Below are positions 46,571 through 59,475 of a stretch of DNA of 64,000 nucleotides, in pieces. The notes beneath the pieces were generated by a model, which did no database searches, was not told the DNA's origin, and saw only the letters and a program-made list of their open reading frames with translations. A program made the position numbers and the translations under genes. The DNA is from Paraescarpia echinospica (Eukaryota; Annelida; Polychaeta; Sabellida; Siboglinidae), in the NCBI GenBank assembly GCA_020002185.1, contig CM034543.1, positions 29,368,572-29,432,571 on the forward strand, written 5' to 3'. Each line of letters begins with the position of its first letter. Position 1 is the first letter of the stretch.

Positions 46571-46862
46571 AAGTTGGACAAGTCGGCTATCAACCACACG
46601 AACACAAACACATGATGTTGAAGTTGGACAAGTCGGCTATCAACCACACGAACACAAACACATGATGATGAAGTTGGACAAGTCGGCTATCAACCACACG
46701 AACACAAACACATGATGATGAAGTTGGACAAGTCGGCTATCAACCACACGAATACAAACACATGATGATGAAGTTGGACAAGTCGGATATCAACCACACG
46801 AACACAAACACATGATGATGAAGTTGGACAAGTCGACTATCAACCACACGAACACAAACACA
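46571..46862. repeat. Tandem repeat, six units of 50 bp
   Basis: AAGTTGGACAAGTCGGCTAT starts at 46571, 46621, 46671, 46721, 46771 and 46821, each followed by CAACCACACGAACACAAACA. The last unit is shorter. Each unit contains GGACAAGT, the 8-mer found at the ends of the hAT-like elements, possibly by chance. Confidence 0.97.
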
Positions 46863-46927
46863 CACAGTCATCCACTTACGATACGCAGTCCCACAGCCAC
46901 TAAAGTAACGGTCATTCGTTAATGTCA

Positions 46928-46983
46928 ATCCAAACCCAAAGGCAAAGGCAAAGCCAAAGGCAAAGGCCAAGGCAAAGGCTAAG
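46928..46983. repeat. (GGCAAA)n hexanucleotide repeat
   Basis: CAAAGGCAAAGGCAAAGCC and variants, about nine imperfect units, 65 bp beyond the 50-bp array. Confidence 0.9.
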
Positions 46984-47583
46984 CAGTTTTGTTTTGTCTT
47001 TGACTTTGATGATGTATATTCGATTGTTTTTCCTGGGTTGGAGTAATTTTAATGTGATGATAAAGAAATTATAATCAAGGTTTCATTGCAATACGATATA
47101 TTTAACTGATAATGAAAATGATAACGAAACCGGCAATGAAAAGTAACAATCATTGTCAAGGAAAATGTATAAAACATGTACTACAATGCTACGCTATGCT
47201 ATATTATATTACCCATACTGCTATGCGCGTGGAAACCGGGGTCAATAACTAAACTAGTGCGAACATAGACGCAACTGAGAAGAATTCTTACAATATAATG
47301 TACAGAGAGAAAAGTAGTGAAGGCATCATTAGAACAGCAAATAATAAATTTACTATAGTGACCACAATTAGGAAAGAACAAGAAACGAATGATTTATAGG
47401 CCAGGTAAGGAGAAAATATAAAACATCCTGTGACGACGAGAAAGATCGTAGGGAAAAGATACAGAGGACGTCAGAGAATAAAAATGATGAAAAAATTATA
47501 GTCTAGCTCAACTGGCAGGATGGAGCGCTATAGAAATATTGCACAACACACACACGCACGCACGCCTTCCAACATGATAGTAC

Positions 47584-47696
47584 CTGGGTCTTAAGGTCCA
47601 GATGTCGCCCTAAAATAGCGACAATGAACCAGTTGGTGCCGGAAATACTCTTGCTTGGCAGATAATACGGCCTCTCGCCACTGCCCACGAGCTTCT
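47584..47696 (-). CDS. Candidate exon of an unrecognised gene
   Basis: Between a possible acceptor (GATTAGTTATTAG) and a donor CAG|GTACTA the minus strand encodes KLVGSGERPYYLPSKSISGT then NWFIVAILGRHLDLKTQ (113 bp, entering in phase 1, leaving in phase 0). Composition is varied and protein-like. Joined to the candidate exon at 48592-48678 the split codon reads GAG (Glu). I do not recognise the family. A chance ORF is possible. Confidence 0.35.
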
Positions 47697-48591
47697 CTAA
47701 TAACTAATCTAATAGTTAAATGAACAGATAATGACACACCCTAAGTGTGATATAGAAAAACAGGAACGCATTTAGAAAACAGTTCATTTAAAGTATAATG
47801 TACCAACGAAATTATGCATGTGGACAAAGACACAATTATGAAATTATGTACATAATGTTATCTACAACAATGAATTATTGCAATTACAATTAGAAAGTGG
47901 TGTAGAAAAAAAAGGACAGGAAACAGTAAACGAGATAGAATGGCAATGGCACAATTATAAAATGAGGTGCATATTATCCACAGGTTATATAAAGACAGGA
48001 ACACAACCAGGAAATAAGGTCAAAGAACAATGACACAATTATGAAATGAGGAAAACAAAACAGAGGAAAATAAATACATTTTGTTCTTCTCTTTGCGTCT
48101 TGGTCGGTCCTTGCTGATGGGTCTCATGATATTACTGAGTGGGTGTTGGGATAATAATGTACTAATGCAAAGGCCTCCAAACACTAGTATATTTTTGTAT
48201 GTAGCCCAAATGGTTAAACAAAGTATGAAGCCTCATACCGGATCGTCCCTCGCCAGGGTTACGAACGATCGCTTCACTCAAACACAGTTTTCGTTTGAAT
48301 TCTACAAATTTACAAAGGAGCAAAATTATCACCTCGCAATACTATGTCCGAACATTGCTATAGATAAGTAGAGCAAATGCATCAGAACGATTAATGCCGA
48401 TTAGTTTATTACATTTATGCTATCGATCGCACTGTGTGATAATAAACAAATAATGATAACATGATAATGATAATAATAATACGATGACATAAAATGTATA
48501 GAGTAAAAATAGAAGAGAATGCTCGTGTGCATTGGGTTGAGGCTGGGGGACCCTCTACCATGGTGTTGAACATGGACCTTCGTTGGCTCAC

Positions 48592-48678
48592 CGGAGTTAT
48601 GGGCTCGGGACATGAATGGAGATTGTTTTCTATATATGCTGTACAAATACAATGACTCGTCTATATAGACACAGCTAT
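48592..48678 (-). CDS. Candidate upstream exon of the same unrecognised gene
   Basis: Acceptor CTGTGTCGACAG and donor CCG|GTGAGC bound 87 bp encoding SCVYIDESLYLYSIYRKQSP then FMSRAHNS plus one base of the next codon. The outgoing phase fits the incoming phase of 47584-47696 across an 895-bp intron. No further upstream exon was found, and the family is unknown. Confidence 0.3.
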
Positions 48679-48699
48679 CTGTCGACACAGGACAGCGTG

Positions 48700-49384
48700 A
48701 TTGTAGGTCGTTTGACTAAATGGTGTGTTCGTTTCATTCAGTCAAGAAAACGCGTATTAAATGTGTTTTATTTTTTATTTGAGTCTTAAATCACTTGTAC
48801 AAGGTATCTTCAGAAGAATGTCTTTTCTCGAACGTACGGGTCGCTCTTAGGAATAAGAGTACCACATTTTCTACTGGTTCGATCCACTGAGACGGAACAT
48901 ACACGCGCGCGCATGCGCTCACAAGCACACGCACACACAAGCCCAATCGCCGCACGCACGCGTCGGAACATGGTGAATGGTGAATTTTGGTGAGTTGAGC
49001 CCGCGAACCGGAGTCTTACAACTCGGATGTCACTCACCAAAAGATCAATAACGACAATAACTTTTAAAAATTATGAAAAATCCTGCGTATATCCAGGAAC
49101 AACTAACTTTGCAGGTAAGATTATTGTCTTTATACTCCTATAAACAAAACTGAATTCCGCGATTGCAATTTCGTGTACAGCCTGAAACAACAGGCCGTAC
49201 CGATGCACACCCTGCTACATGATAATACTCGCTCAGCGACATCTACTCCGGTGACGTCACCAACGGTCGGGTAGGTGTCGCAACAAACTGTGCAGAATAT
49301 GTACAGAAAAGCGCGACCAAAATGGGCCTTAAACAGTGTGACGGAGAAGGTTAACAATTATTTGAATAACGGGGCACTATTTTA
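48700..49384. other. Intergenic, no gene supported
   Basis: Contains CA/CGCA-rich DNA around 48900-48960 and GGTTCGATCC at about 48877 without the rest of a tRNA. Nothing else recognised. Confidence 0.3.
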
Positions 49385-50140
49385 ATAATAATAAGAAAAC
49401 TTCTATTGCGCGTAAATCCTTGGAAACCAAGCTCAGAGGCGCATCAAAACAAAAGGATTGGTCAATCTCAAAATCCATAGGCAGTATTCCAGTTGTCAAC
49501 ATATGGGTCAAGGCGCTAGGGAGCTATGGTGGATAAGCAAGGTTGTAAAGATAAGTTTTTAAATGACTACGATATTTTGTAATATTTTCAACTGATCTAA
49601 CACTAAGAGGGAGCATATTCCAAAGAGTTGGTGCAGCAATAGAAAAGCCCTAGTTCCAATGTTAGTGTTCACTCTAGGAACAAAAAGTAGGTCAGAACTA
49701 GATGATCGATGTTGGATAGGTTTTCTTACAGGAGTAAGCATCGAATGCAAATAAGATGGTTGCTTACTGGACAGTGCCTGGTAATGGTACAGATCTTAAA
49801 TAGTATACGATATCGTCAGGAAGCCAATGCAAAGACTTCAAAGATGGTACAGAGGGAGAAAAACGAGGAGATCTTGTAACTACTCTTGCTAGACAATTTT
49901 GGACACGCTTTTGTTATATTCTTGCTAGTGATATTATAAAGGAGGGAATTGCAATAGTCAAGTCTGCTGCTAACAAGCGCTGTTGCAATAGTTTTAGCAA
50001 CTTAAAATGATATATACCGGGGAATACGGCGAAGATCACGAATATGATAAAAACAACAGCGACACGTTTCAGATGGGTTTTTTTCGGAAATTGAAGTTAC
50101 TGTCGAAGATCACTCCTAGATTCCGCACCGAGGTTGTTGG
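49385..50140 (-). pseudogene. L2/CR1-like LINE, 3' part of reverse transcriptase and 3' UTR
   Basis: Minus-strand frames, interrupted by frameshifts and stops, preserve VRNLGVIFDSNFNFRK near 50,120, SSRLDYCNSLLYN-type wording near 49,950, LHWLP-like sequence near 49,820, QALSSKQPSYLHSMLTPVRK, SSSSDLLFVPRVNTNIGTRA, and finally AFSIAAPTLWNMLPLSVRSV with YRSHLKTYLYNLAYPP and a stop near 49,527. The 3' UTR has CGCGCAATAGAAGTTTTC and ends in a (TTA)n tail at 49,385-49,400. Catalytic motifs lie upstream and are missing. Confidence 0.88.
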
Positions 50141-50549
50141 CGTGATATACTGATTCAAAATACGCCACCAATTTTCGTCACCACGCCGCCTATTACTGGG
50201 GGACACAAAATAATATCTCTACCTTCCAATTGCACACACCTTTCACAGTCGACAAAAATACACATTAATCGTCTCATAAAATTAGCATTTCCACCCTCCA
50301 TTGACACTCGCCACAAAAACAAACGTTCACGCTCACATTTAATGGGGGGGGGGCAGAACCATATATCTGCCCTCCCCCTGAGAAATACCAGGGGGCAGCT
50401 GCCCCTTTGCCCCTCCCTCTGTTCCCGCGTGTATTCAATGTCCACCCTTAGCTTGCGAATATGGCGAAAGTGTACGAACCACCCTAAAGGGCAGGCTAAG
50501 ACGCCTACAAAATGTCATGCGAAACGTTCAGAGATATACCTTATGCTCG

Positions 50550-50620
50550 GAACACACGCACGCACGCACGCACACATACATACACAAACACACACGCACA
50601 CACACACGCACACACACTAC
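50550..50620. repeat. (CACG/CACA)n simple repeat
   Basis: ACACACGCACGCACGCACAC type array; low complexity. Confidence 0.95.
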
Positions 50621-51037
50621 AAATTCAATCTCAGGGAGCCCTCCAAGAATCCTATACACTGGAATACCATAGATATTCCCCTGAATCGCAACTTGTAAAA
50701 TAGGTTAACACCACTTCCTAAATGAACAATCACCAAGTCTTGGTGTAATATATCATACAGATACCAAGAAAGTGACACGTCTATTATGGCGGAGAAAAAA
50801 ACACTGACCGACGCCATCTTTCGAGGTATTCAAATACGCCAGACAAGGAAACTGAAACTGAATATGTGGACTATATATGTTTGTATTTATTTACATGTGT
50901 ACACCCCTATAAGCCTTGACTAATAACGGTATTTTGAAATTCGATTAAAGACTAATATAACTCACGGTGAACTCCCGAAAAGATTGAACAAATTTCCACA
51001 ACATTTTAATGTTAATTGATTGTTTCCAAACGATTAG

Positions 51038-53534
51038 CCCAGTTGCCATTCTATCCTCTTACCATACTATCGCAACAATACAAGTACAGCTGCCATTATA
51101 TCCTCTTACCATACTATCGCAACAACACAAGTACAGTTGCCATTCTATCCTCTTACCATACTATCGCAACAATACAAGTACAGTTGCCATTCGGTCCTCT
51201 TACCATAATATAGCAACAATACAAGTACAGTTGCCATTCTATCCTCTTATCATAATATCGCAACAATACAAGTACAGTTTCCATTCTATCCTCTTACCAT
51301 AATATCGCAACAATACAAGTACAGTTGCCATTCTATCCTCTTACCATACTATCGCAACAATACAAGTACAGTTGCCATTTTGTCCTCTTACCATAATATC
51401 ACAACTATACATGTACAGTTGCCATTCTATCCTCTTACCATAATACCGCAACAATACAAGTACAGTTGCCATTTGGTCCTCTTACCATAATACCGCAACA
51501 ATACAAGTACAGTTGCCATTCGGTCCTCTTACCATAATATCGCAACAATACAAGTACAGTTGCCATTCTATCCTCTTGCCATACTATCGCAACAACACAA
51601 GTACAGTTGCCATTCTATCCTCTTACCATAATACCGCAACAATACAAGTACAGTTGCCATTCGGTCCTCTTACCATACTATCGCAACAATACAAGTACAG
51701 TTGCCATTCTATCCTCTTACCATACTATCGCAACAACACAAGTACAGTTGCCATTCTATCCTCTTACCATACTATCGCAACAATACAAGTACAGTTGCCA
51801 TTCTGTCCTCTTACCATAATATCGCAACAATACAAGTACAGTTGCCATTCTATCCTCTTGCCATACTATCGCAACAACACAAGTACAGTTGCCATTCTAT
51901 CCTCTTACCATAATACCGCAACAATACAAGTACAGTTGCCATTCGGTCCTCTTACCATACTATCGCAACAATACAAGTACAGTTGCCATTCTATCCTCTT
52001 ACCATACTATCGCAACAACACAAGTACAGTTGCCATTCTATCCTCTTACCATACTATCGCAACAATACAAGTACAGTTGCCATTCGGTCCTCTTACCATA
52101 ATATCGCAACAATACAAGTACAGTTGCCATTCTATCCTCTTATCATAATATCGCAACAATACAAGTACAGTTGCCATTCTATCCTCTTATCATAATATCG
52201 CAACAATACAAGTACAGTTGCCATTCTGTCCTCTTACCATAATATCGCAACAATACAAGTACAGTTGCCATTCTATCCTCTTATCATAATATCGCAACAA
52301 TACAAGTACAGTTGCCATTCTATCCTCTTACCATACTATCGCAACAATACAAGTACAGTTGCCATTCGGTCCTCTTACCATAATATCGCAACAATACAAG
52401 TACAGTTGCCATTCTATCCTCTTATCATAATATCGCAACAATACAAGTACAGTTGCCATTCTATCCTCTTATCATAATATCGCAACAATACAAGTACAGT
52501 TGCCATTCTATCCTCTTACCTTAATATCGCAACAATACAAGTACAGTTGCCATTCTATCCTCTTGCCATACTATCGCAACAATACAAGTACAGTTGCCAT
52601 TCGGTCCTCTTACCATAATATCGCAACAATACAAGTACAGTTGCCATTCTATCCTCTTATCATAATATCGCAACAATACAAGTACAGTTGCCATTCTATC
52701 CTCTTACCATAATATCGCAACAATACAAGTACAGTTGCCATTCTATCCTCTTACCATACTATCGCAACAATACAAGTACAGCTGCCATTATATCCTCTTA
52801 CCATACTATCGCAACAACACAATTACAGTTGCCATTCTATCCTCTTACCATACTATCGCAACAATACAAGTACAGTTGCCATTCGGTCCTCTTACCATAA
52901 TATAGCAACAATACAAGTACAGTTGCCATTCTATCCTCTTATCATAATATCGCAACAATACAAGTACAGTTTCCATTCTATCCTCTTACCATAATATCGC
53001 AACAATACAAGTACAGTTGCCATTCTATCCTCTTACCATACTATCGCAACAATACAAGTACAGTTGCCATTTTGTCCTCTTACCATAATATCACAACTAT
53101 ACATGTACAGTTGCCATTCTATCCTCTTACCATAATACCGCAACAATACAAGTACAGTTGCCATTTGGTCCTCTTACCATAATACCGCAACAATACAAGT
53201 ACAGTTGCCATTCGGTCCTCTTACCATAATATCGCAACAATACAAGTACAGTTGCCATTCTATCCTCTTGCCATACTATCGCAACAATACAAGTACAGTT
53301 GCCATTCTATCCTCTTACCATAATACCGCAACAATACAAGTACAGTTGCCATTCGGTCCTCTTACCATAATATCGCAACAATACAAGTACAGTTGCCATT
53401 CTATCCTCTTACCATAATATCGCAACATTATAAGTACAGTTGCCATTCTATCCTCTTACCATAATATCGCAACAATACAAGTACAGTTGCCATTCTGTCC
53501 TCTTACCATATTATCGCAACAATACAAGTACAGT
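51038..53534. repeat. Large minisatellite, ~53 units of 47 bp with higher-order structure
   Basis: The unit CAGTTGCCATTCTATCCTCT / TACCATACTATCGCAACAA / TACAAGTA repeats for about 2.5 kb. Variant units (CATTCGGTCC, CATTATATCC, CATTTGGTCC, AACAACACAAG, AACTATACATG, TTTCCATTC) mark larger repeats. The rare variants GCTGCCATTATA, TTTCCATTC and AACTATACATG occur twice each, exactly 1,692 bp (36 units) apart. Another set repeats at 282 bp (6 units). The long ORFs across it are produced by the repeat. Confidence 0.97.
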
Positions 53535-54269
53535 GTATAGGGCTGCGACTGCGTCACGCGTATGTGGAATACACAGCCGTGTCACCAAATCACAGATTGG
53601 TCTGTTCGATCACCGGCTACCTCTTCGCACATAACTGATCTTTGACTGAACTGCATTGTCATCGTAATATTTCATCGACTCCGGTCACCTTTCTCGATCA
53701 GTTGTAAAAGAGATCGTCGTGTGTCGTGTCTGTTGTGTCGTGTAGCGTCGCCTGCGTCTAGATTATGGTGAGCCATTAATCCGTGTATACGTGACCTTTC
53801 CTGTACTGGGTGTCCGTGAAGAATAGGCTAGTTGTACAATCCAGCTCGTTCGGGTCACGGCAACCTTTCGTTGGACTGAGATCAACGGGCTGATTTATGC
53901 GTCTGTAGACCGCGCTTGTTGACACACAATGAGTAATAACAATTATAATTATAGGGGCAAGATATATTTATGAAAACATTCTGTTATAAGCCTACTATAG
54001 CGATATCAGCTTTCTCGAAGATTTAATAGAAGAGGAAATATGCAAGAATTTGTTTAAAAACGTCCCCTCCCGTACCTGAACATAGTGGCTTTCAAAGGCT
54101 TCAGATAATGCAGATCACCCGCCTACTCGAAGAAGTATGAGACAGATGAATGAGGTAAAGCATGCAATATGGGCCTACATCGATCTGACGGTGGAGGTAT
54201 TGGGAGGAATAACAAGGGACCGAGACGAGATGTTTCGCTGTATTAATGGAGCTGGAGGATTAGGTTTGA
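53535..54269. other. Unique sequence, no gene supported
   Basis: A GC-richer stretch (53,560-53,780) and a frame near 53,995 reading EDLIEEEICKNLFKNVPS that breaks soon after. A possible first-exon-like ATG|GTGAGC at 53,765 is not supported by anything upstream. No family recognised. Confidence 0.25.
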
Positions 54270-54273
54270 TTGT

Positions 54274-54732
<459 letters not shown>

Positions 54733-55130
54733 TATGATTGGAGAGAGTCCATAGTGGATGCCACTGTAAGTTGTAAGCCTAGCCTATGACCTGACGGAAC
54801 ACCATACCTTTAGAGGGGTCAACAGTTTTATTATTTACCGCTAAATTTAATGGTAGTTTAACAGCAGTGGAACGGCGGACATTTATGGTTATTTAAGTAA
54901 GTTAAATTTATTTAACATGATTTTTAATAGGATGTTTGTTTAATAAAAATGATCGACGTTAATTGTTCCTCGTATCCAGGGTTTGCATGAAACCGTTGTG
55001 AATTAATCTATGTACCCATATGTTTGTATCAACGTGTGCAATTTTTTTGACGCGACGCATGGCGATACGTTGGCACAAGTTGATCTTGTGTCGCGATTAG
55101 AGTCATTAGTTTAACAGCCTTCTGGAGAGG

Positions 55131-55167
55131 CATAAAGGTGCAGCACGAAGAGTGCCTTCATGCCATA
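55131..55167. repeat. Short hairpin
   Basis: GGCATAAAGGTGC and GTGCCTTCATGCC are inverted copies (11 of 13 positions) around a ~10-nt loop. Non-coding; function unknown. Confidence 0.4.
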
Positions 55168-55689
55168 CGGCAATAAACCGTACCTTTATACACCTGACGC
55201 ACGCAGGTTTATATGGGCTATACCGATATTACGCTTTCCTGTTTACTGCCGTAATGAACGGCATAAAAGTATCCAATCTGGTCCAGATATTCGTAGCACA
55301 TTAGCGTTTGCTATACAAACCAAAGCAGATGCATCGGATTTCACACTGTGTCGTAAACTATTCTGCATATTAAGCGTCCTTCTCATTAATGATTGTAATT
55401 ATGTTTATTTCTCTTGGTATTAAACATTATGTTTCAACACGATGTTTGCCGCTTTAATTATTATTCGTTAACTTGGTTAACCTCGTGTTAAAACATTCTT
55501 TTCATAGGTTTTGTTAGCTATATCAATATTATTTACATTTGTTTTAAAAACTCTATTCCATCTCCTTTTAAGACTAACAGATTAAGAGAAGATCATAGCA
55601 AGACCGGCAGAGACAGATACATATAGGACAAAGTACAGCTGTACATCAAATTCAGCGACCTTCCACACATACCTACCAGGTATATGATG

Positions 55690-55860
55690 GGCAAGAAGGT
55701 CAATCGCGTTTTTGTGTGGAAATCTGCATGGGGCGATGACGCGATGTGCGATGCGATGGACTTTGCGCTTACTGTACGTATACGGTTACACATCTAGTTA
55801 TTGTGCACAAAAGATTATGTGTTTGTACTTCTAAATACTGTTACAGAAGTCTACTGGCAT
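55690..55860 (+). repeat. Dispersed repeat, copy 1 (GTATACGGTTACAC family)
   Basis: Contains GTTTTTGTGTGGAAATCTGC, GGGGCGATGACGCGATG and CGTATACGGTTACACATCT then a TTTGTACTTCTAAATA string. Inverted relatives are at 57245-57340 (second half only) and 60600-60905 (both halves). No coding capacity recognised. Confidence 0.7.
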
Positions 55861-56473
55861 TGAATTTAGCCAAACAAAAACGGGTGTCAGGCAGGCAGCC
55901 TCTTTGCAAAAACAAGACTAGGGGCCTAAAATAGGTTACTTTACAACATGAAATATTTATCTATTTAACGGCTCCCAATTGTAGATGTTAAATTGTTTCC
56001 ATCTGGATATCCCTGTTCGCATATATAAACACTATTTTGTGTACCTCTAGACACGATGAACCAGGGATGGTTCCGATATTTCTCAGTTGAACATTAACGA
56101 ACAGTTTTGAAGCCTATTTGTTTATATTTATTAATTACTAACATAATATATGTTCAGAATGCAAAAATGTTATTTATGCCTTATTTAAATTAAAATATAA
56201 ACTTTTAATAATTTATGCTTCTTGATTTACTCCTCAGTCCCCAATACTTCCATGTCTGGGAAAAACTGACATATATTCCGTGAGATGATCTTCGATACAA
56301 ATGCAGTGATGTTTAATGACGTAATATGGGTTGCATAGTAGCACATAAAAGCAGCGCTGCGCCGAAACACAAGTACGAATAACGGTGTCAATAAATAGGC
56401 CCAGTCAAATCAGACTACCTGCGTTAATGGGCCACGTAATAAACAGCAAAAATTGTCAGGAAGTTAACTTATA

Positions 56474-56496
56474 GTAGGTGCGCGCCGTGCGCCTAC
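56474..56496. repeat. Compact GC-rich hairpin
   Basis: GTAGGTGCGCGCCGTGCGCC followed by TAC is close to self-complementary with a 3-nt loop. It lies 15 bp left of a Harbinger-like MITE. Confidence 0.5.
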
Positions 56497-56511
56497 AATT
56501 CGATTAACTTA

Positions 56512-56756
56512 GGGATCATTTCAGAACGTCGATGTCCGATATTAGACGAAATTACTTGCATCTTGTCTCAGCCCCCCACCCCCCTCCCTTAAACGAAATG
56601 TTTTAAACAGTAATATGATGATACCAGTATAATTAACAGTGTCGGTCAGAAGCGTAAAAATCGATGTTCGATGCCAGATGAAACTACCTCAGACCCGCTC
56701 CCCCAAGTGAAAATAATTTCGCTTGATATTGGACATCGACGTTCTGAGATGATCCC
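56512..56756. mobile_element. Harbinger-like MITE, copy b
   Basis: Inverted ends GGGATCATTTCAGAACGTCG and (complement) GGGATCATCTCAGAACGTCG bound 245 bp, flanked on both sides by TTA (56509-56511 and 56757-56759), the TWA-type duplication of PIF/Harbinger elements. The interior repeats GATGTCCGAT-like words in both orientations. Related to the element at 19195. Confidence 0.8.
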
Positions 56757-57244
56757 TTAGCAAAAATGAACCTACCCTCTAGGAACAACGATTCGTTTGT
56801 GCATTTTTGTATGTAAATTTGGTATAATAATTAGAGACAATAGTGTTTTAGTTTACGATTTAGATATTTTATGATAAACTAAAGACACTAAATCTTAGTA
56901 GGGTCTAACTTATTATAGTTATTTTTATATCATTTTTTGATATGTTCACCTATGAAAATATATCATGTCATTAATGAATACATATTCAAGAAATGTACTC
57001 TTCAAAGCCCGCGGTTAAGTTTCAACTGAAAGATGCTATCAACATCCCTGTTTTTCGTGTGTGGAGGTACATAAATTATCGTTTATATTTTCGATCAAGG
57101 CTATTTAGTTGGAACCATGAAATGGAAAGTGGTAGAAGAGGTACACACCTCATGCTATGAAGTATCTCGTTTTTGATCTGTGGTTTTATGCGAGAACCTA
57201 TATTACATTATGTAAAGTGATTGCCCGCATGCCCCATTTATCTT

Positions 57245-57340
57245 AGTCTAAACTTAGTCGCATTAGGTTTCTATCATAATATTTAGAAGTATGAACACAC
57301 AATTCTGTTTGCAAAATATACAGAAGTGTAACCGTATACG
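57245..57340 (-). repeat. Dispersed repeat, copy 2
   Basis: Reverse-complement match to part of 55690-55860: CGTATACGGTTACACTTCTG followed by TTCATACTTCTAAATATTAT. Confidence 0.65.
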
Positions 57341-57469
57341 TACACTCAAAGTCATCAACAATGGACACAACAAAGGTCACGAATTTGTTCATGCCCAGAC
57401 AACAAAGCCAAACCCAGAACACTGGCGTCGGAATATAGTGGATATTTGGTGGGTTGAGGTTCTCCAAAA

Positions 57470-57645
57470 CCTCGATTTGCACCCCTATTGAGGCTAGCCA
57501 AAGCACCCACGTTGAGGCTCTCCAAAATCACAATTTGCACCCCCCATTGAGGCTCGCAAAAATAACTCCATCTTCAGGTTCTTCAAAAACATCGAATTGC
57601 ACCCCACCCCACATTGAGGCTCTCCACAAACATGAATTTGAACTC
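57470..57645. repeat. Degenerate tandem repeat around TTGAGGCTCTCC
   Basis: TTGCACCCC followed by (A)TTGAGGCT(C/A)(T/G)CCAAAA recurs about four times, at spacings of roughly 30-60 bp, with ATCACAATTTGCACCCC and CATCGAATTGCACCCC variants. Confidence 0.6.
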
Positions 57646-57756
57646 CTCTTATCTCCCTGTCTATCAGGGTAAACTGGCCTCGATTTCGATGCCCGATTTC
57701 TGGTCTTTTTATTTTCTCTCACTGATCCTGTACTGCTCTCTCCACCAGTCGTGTAC

Positions 57757-57771
57757 ACACACACATACACA

Positions 57772-57839
<68 letters not shown>

Positions 57840-57960
57840 AACACACATATATATAAATATGTATATATATATAATAAATTATATATATATATATATACAT
57901 ACATATATATATATATATGTATACATTTAATTTATTATATATATATAAATATATAATTTA
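57757..57960. repeat. (CA)n and (TA)n microsatellites
   Basis: A CA run (about 57779-57834) followed by several TA runs to about 57955. Confidence 0.97.
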
Positions 57961-59389
57961 CATATGATATAATGTGTTTACGAAATCAAAACGTGTGATG
58001 CTAATTACTATGACAATGCATACAGCTAATACTGTACATACTTATGTGACAATTTAATTTCTCCGTATTTACAATGACTAAGTTATGTAAACCGATACTC
58101 TTTCAATATTTTATTGTTGAGGTGTAGGCCCCTATACACCTGGTTTCTATGGGAACTTCCATAGACCACACTGTTGCAAACAAAAACACACATATTAAAG
58201 ATAGTGTATCATTCATATGGTTTTGCTTTAATGTGTTAAATCGTTCAATCGATGAATTGTACTTTACTCTCATAAGCTATACATTATACACAACAAAGCG
58301 CATCTACTTAACTGGTTGTTAAGGTATTTATGCATATTGCATAAGCAGGTTAGCACATTCAACAAGACAAATATTCAACTGTGTACATGTATTGTTAGGC
58401 AAGTATGATATATTTCACATTTTCATAGTGATGATTCAATTTGTTATCGCGGAATATACCCTAACACATTGTGCTATTTTCTTTGACATGATACTAAACA
58501 GAAACAATTATATATTTTCATTACATATATATTGTTCCAAGGATGTACTGGAATATAGAAGATCATAACGAATTTATTTATTACTGAATCGCTAATCGTG
58601 TTTATCACATATTCAAATATATTTAAAATCTACTTTATTTACGAACTTTCCTTTTACTTCTTGCGTTACATAAATGTCATTTTTTATTATTTCAAGTAGC
58701 CGTGCGCATGTGCAACATATAAATTAGTGCTTATTTAAAATTGAAAGTACCTGCATTGATGTTGCAACCCTAGCATAGTCAATCCTCTCTCCCTCTCTCC
58801 CTCTCTCCCTTCCTACCGCCCTACCTTGGAGGCGTGTGCGTGTGTCTGTGTGTACGTATGAATTTATTGAGTTTGTAAACATTAATGCGTTCAATATGCA
58901 TGGTTAGTTAATCAATACGAATTCAGCATTCACGACGCAGTTACTCGACAACATGCCGTCATTCTCTTTACAAAGAGCGAATGGAAGCGCAACAGATATC
59001 TAAACAATTGAGTAGTAGGGGCCTAAGCAACAAATACAATTTGAAACAGTATCCTCTATCATCCTCGCAAACCAGGACGACGACACTGTATACTACCTCT
59101 AACAGATGTCCTACGCAATGTATGGAAGTCAGCTGATACAAACTAGTAATTAGCTTCGCTGCAACTGTACCACACGTGAGAACAGTGCTGACACCCGCTC
59201 CACCCGCACCTCAATTCTAAGACGAAGCCAGTGACTTCATAGAATCACAACATTCAGGGGCTGAGCGGTATTGTGTATTCAAATAATTACTTCCACTTCC
59301 CCAACATTACACATCACATTTGCAAACTCATGTGGCTGAAATGAAGATCACCGGAATTTGTCGGCAAGCGATACTATTGGTTTAGCTTA
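57961..59389. other. AT-rich intergenic, nothing recognised
   Basis: No gene, RNA or repeat family could be supported. A CTCTCCCT run occurs near 58786-58810. Confidence 0.35.
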
Positions 59390-59475
59390 TATTCCGAGTT
59401 TCGCAAGGCGATCTGCCGGGGGGTACTGAGACATGTGTAATCAGCAGCGCCACCTGGCGCGCGAGGATCTATGAA
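59390..59475 (+). repeat. Inverted repeat arm (with 62395-62490)
   Basis: GTTTCGCAAGGCGATCTGCC followed by GGGGGGTACTGAGAC, and further on CAGCAGCGCCACCTGGCGC. The reverse complement of 62395-62490 carries the same words in the same order. Confidence 0.75.

Noticed and set aside
48870..48890. GGTTCGATCC as a tRNA B box
   Set aside because: The flanks do not form a T stem and there is no tRNA body.
50788..50925. 46-codon ORF starting MAEKKTLTDAIFRGIQ with good start context
   Set aside because: Too short, no downstream exon identified and no recognised family. It could be a first exon, but that cannot be supported here.
51513..52148. 211-codon ORF in the 47-bp minisatellite
   Set aside because: Open only because the repeat unit lacks stops in every plus frame; no start context, domain or unique sequence.
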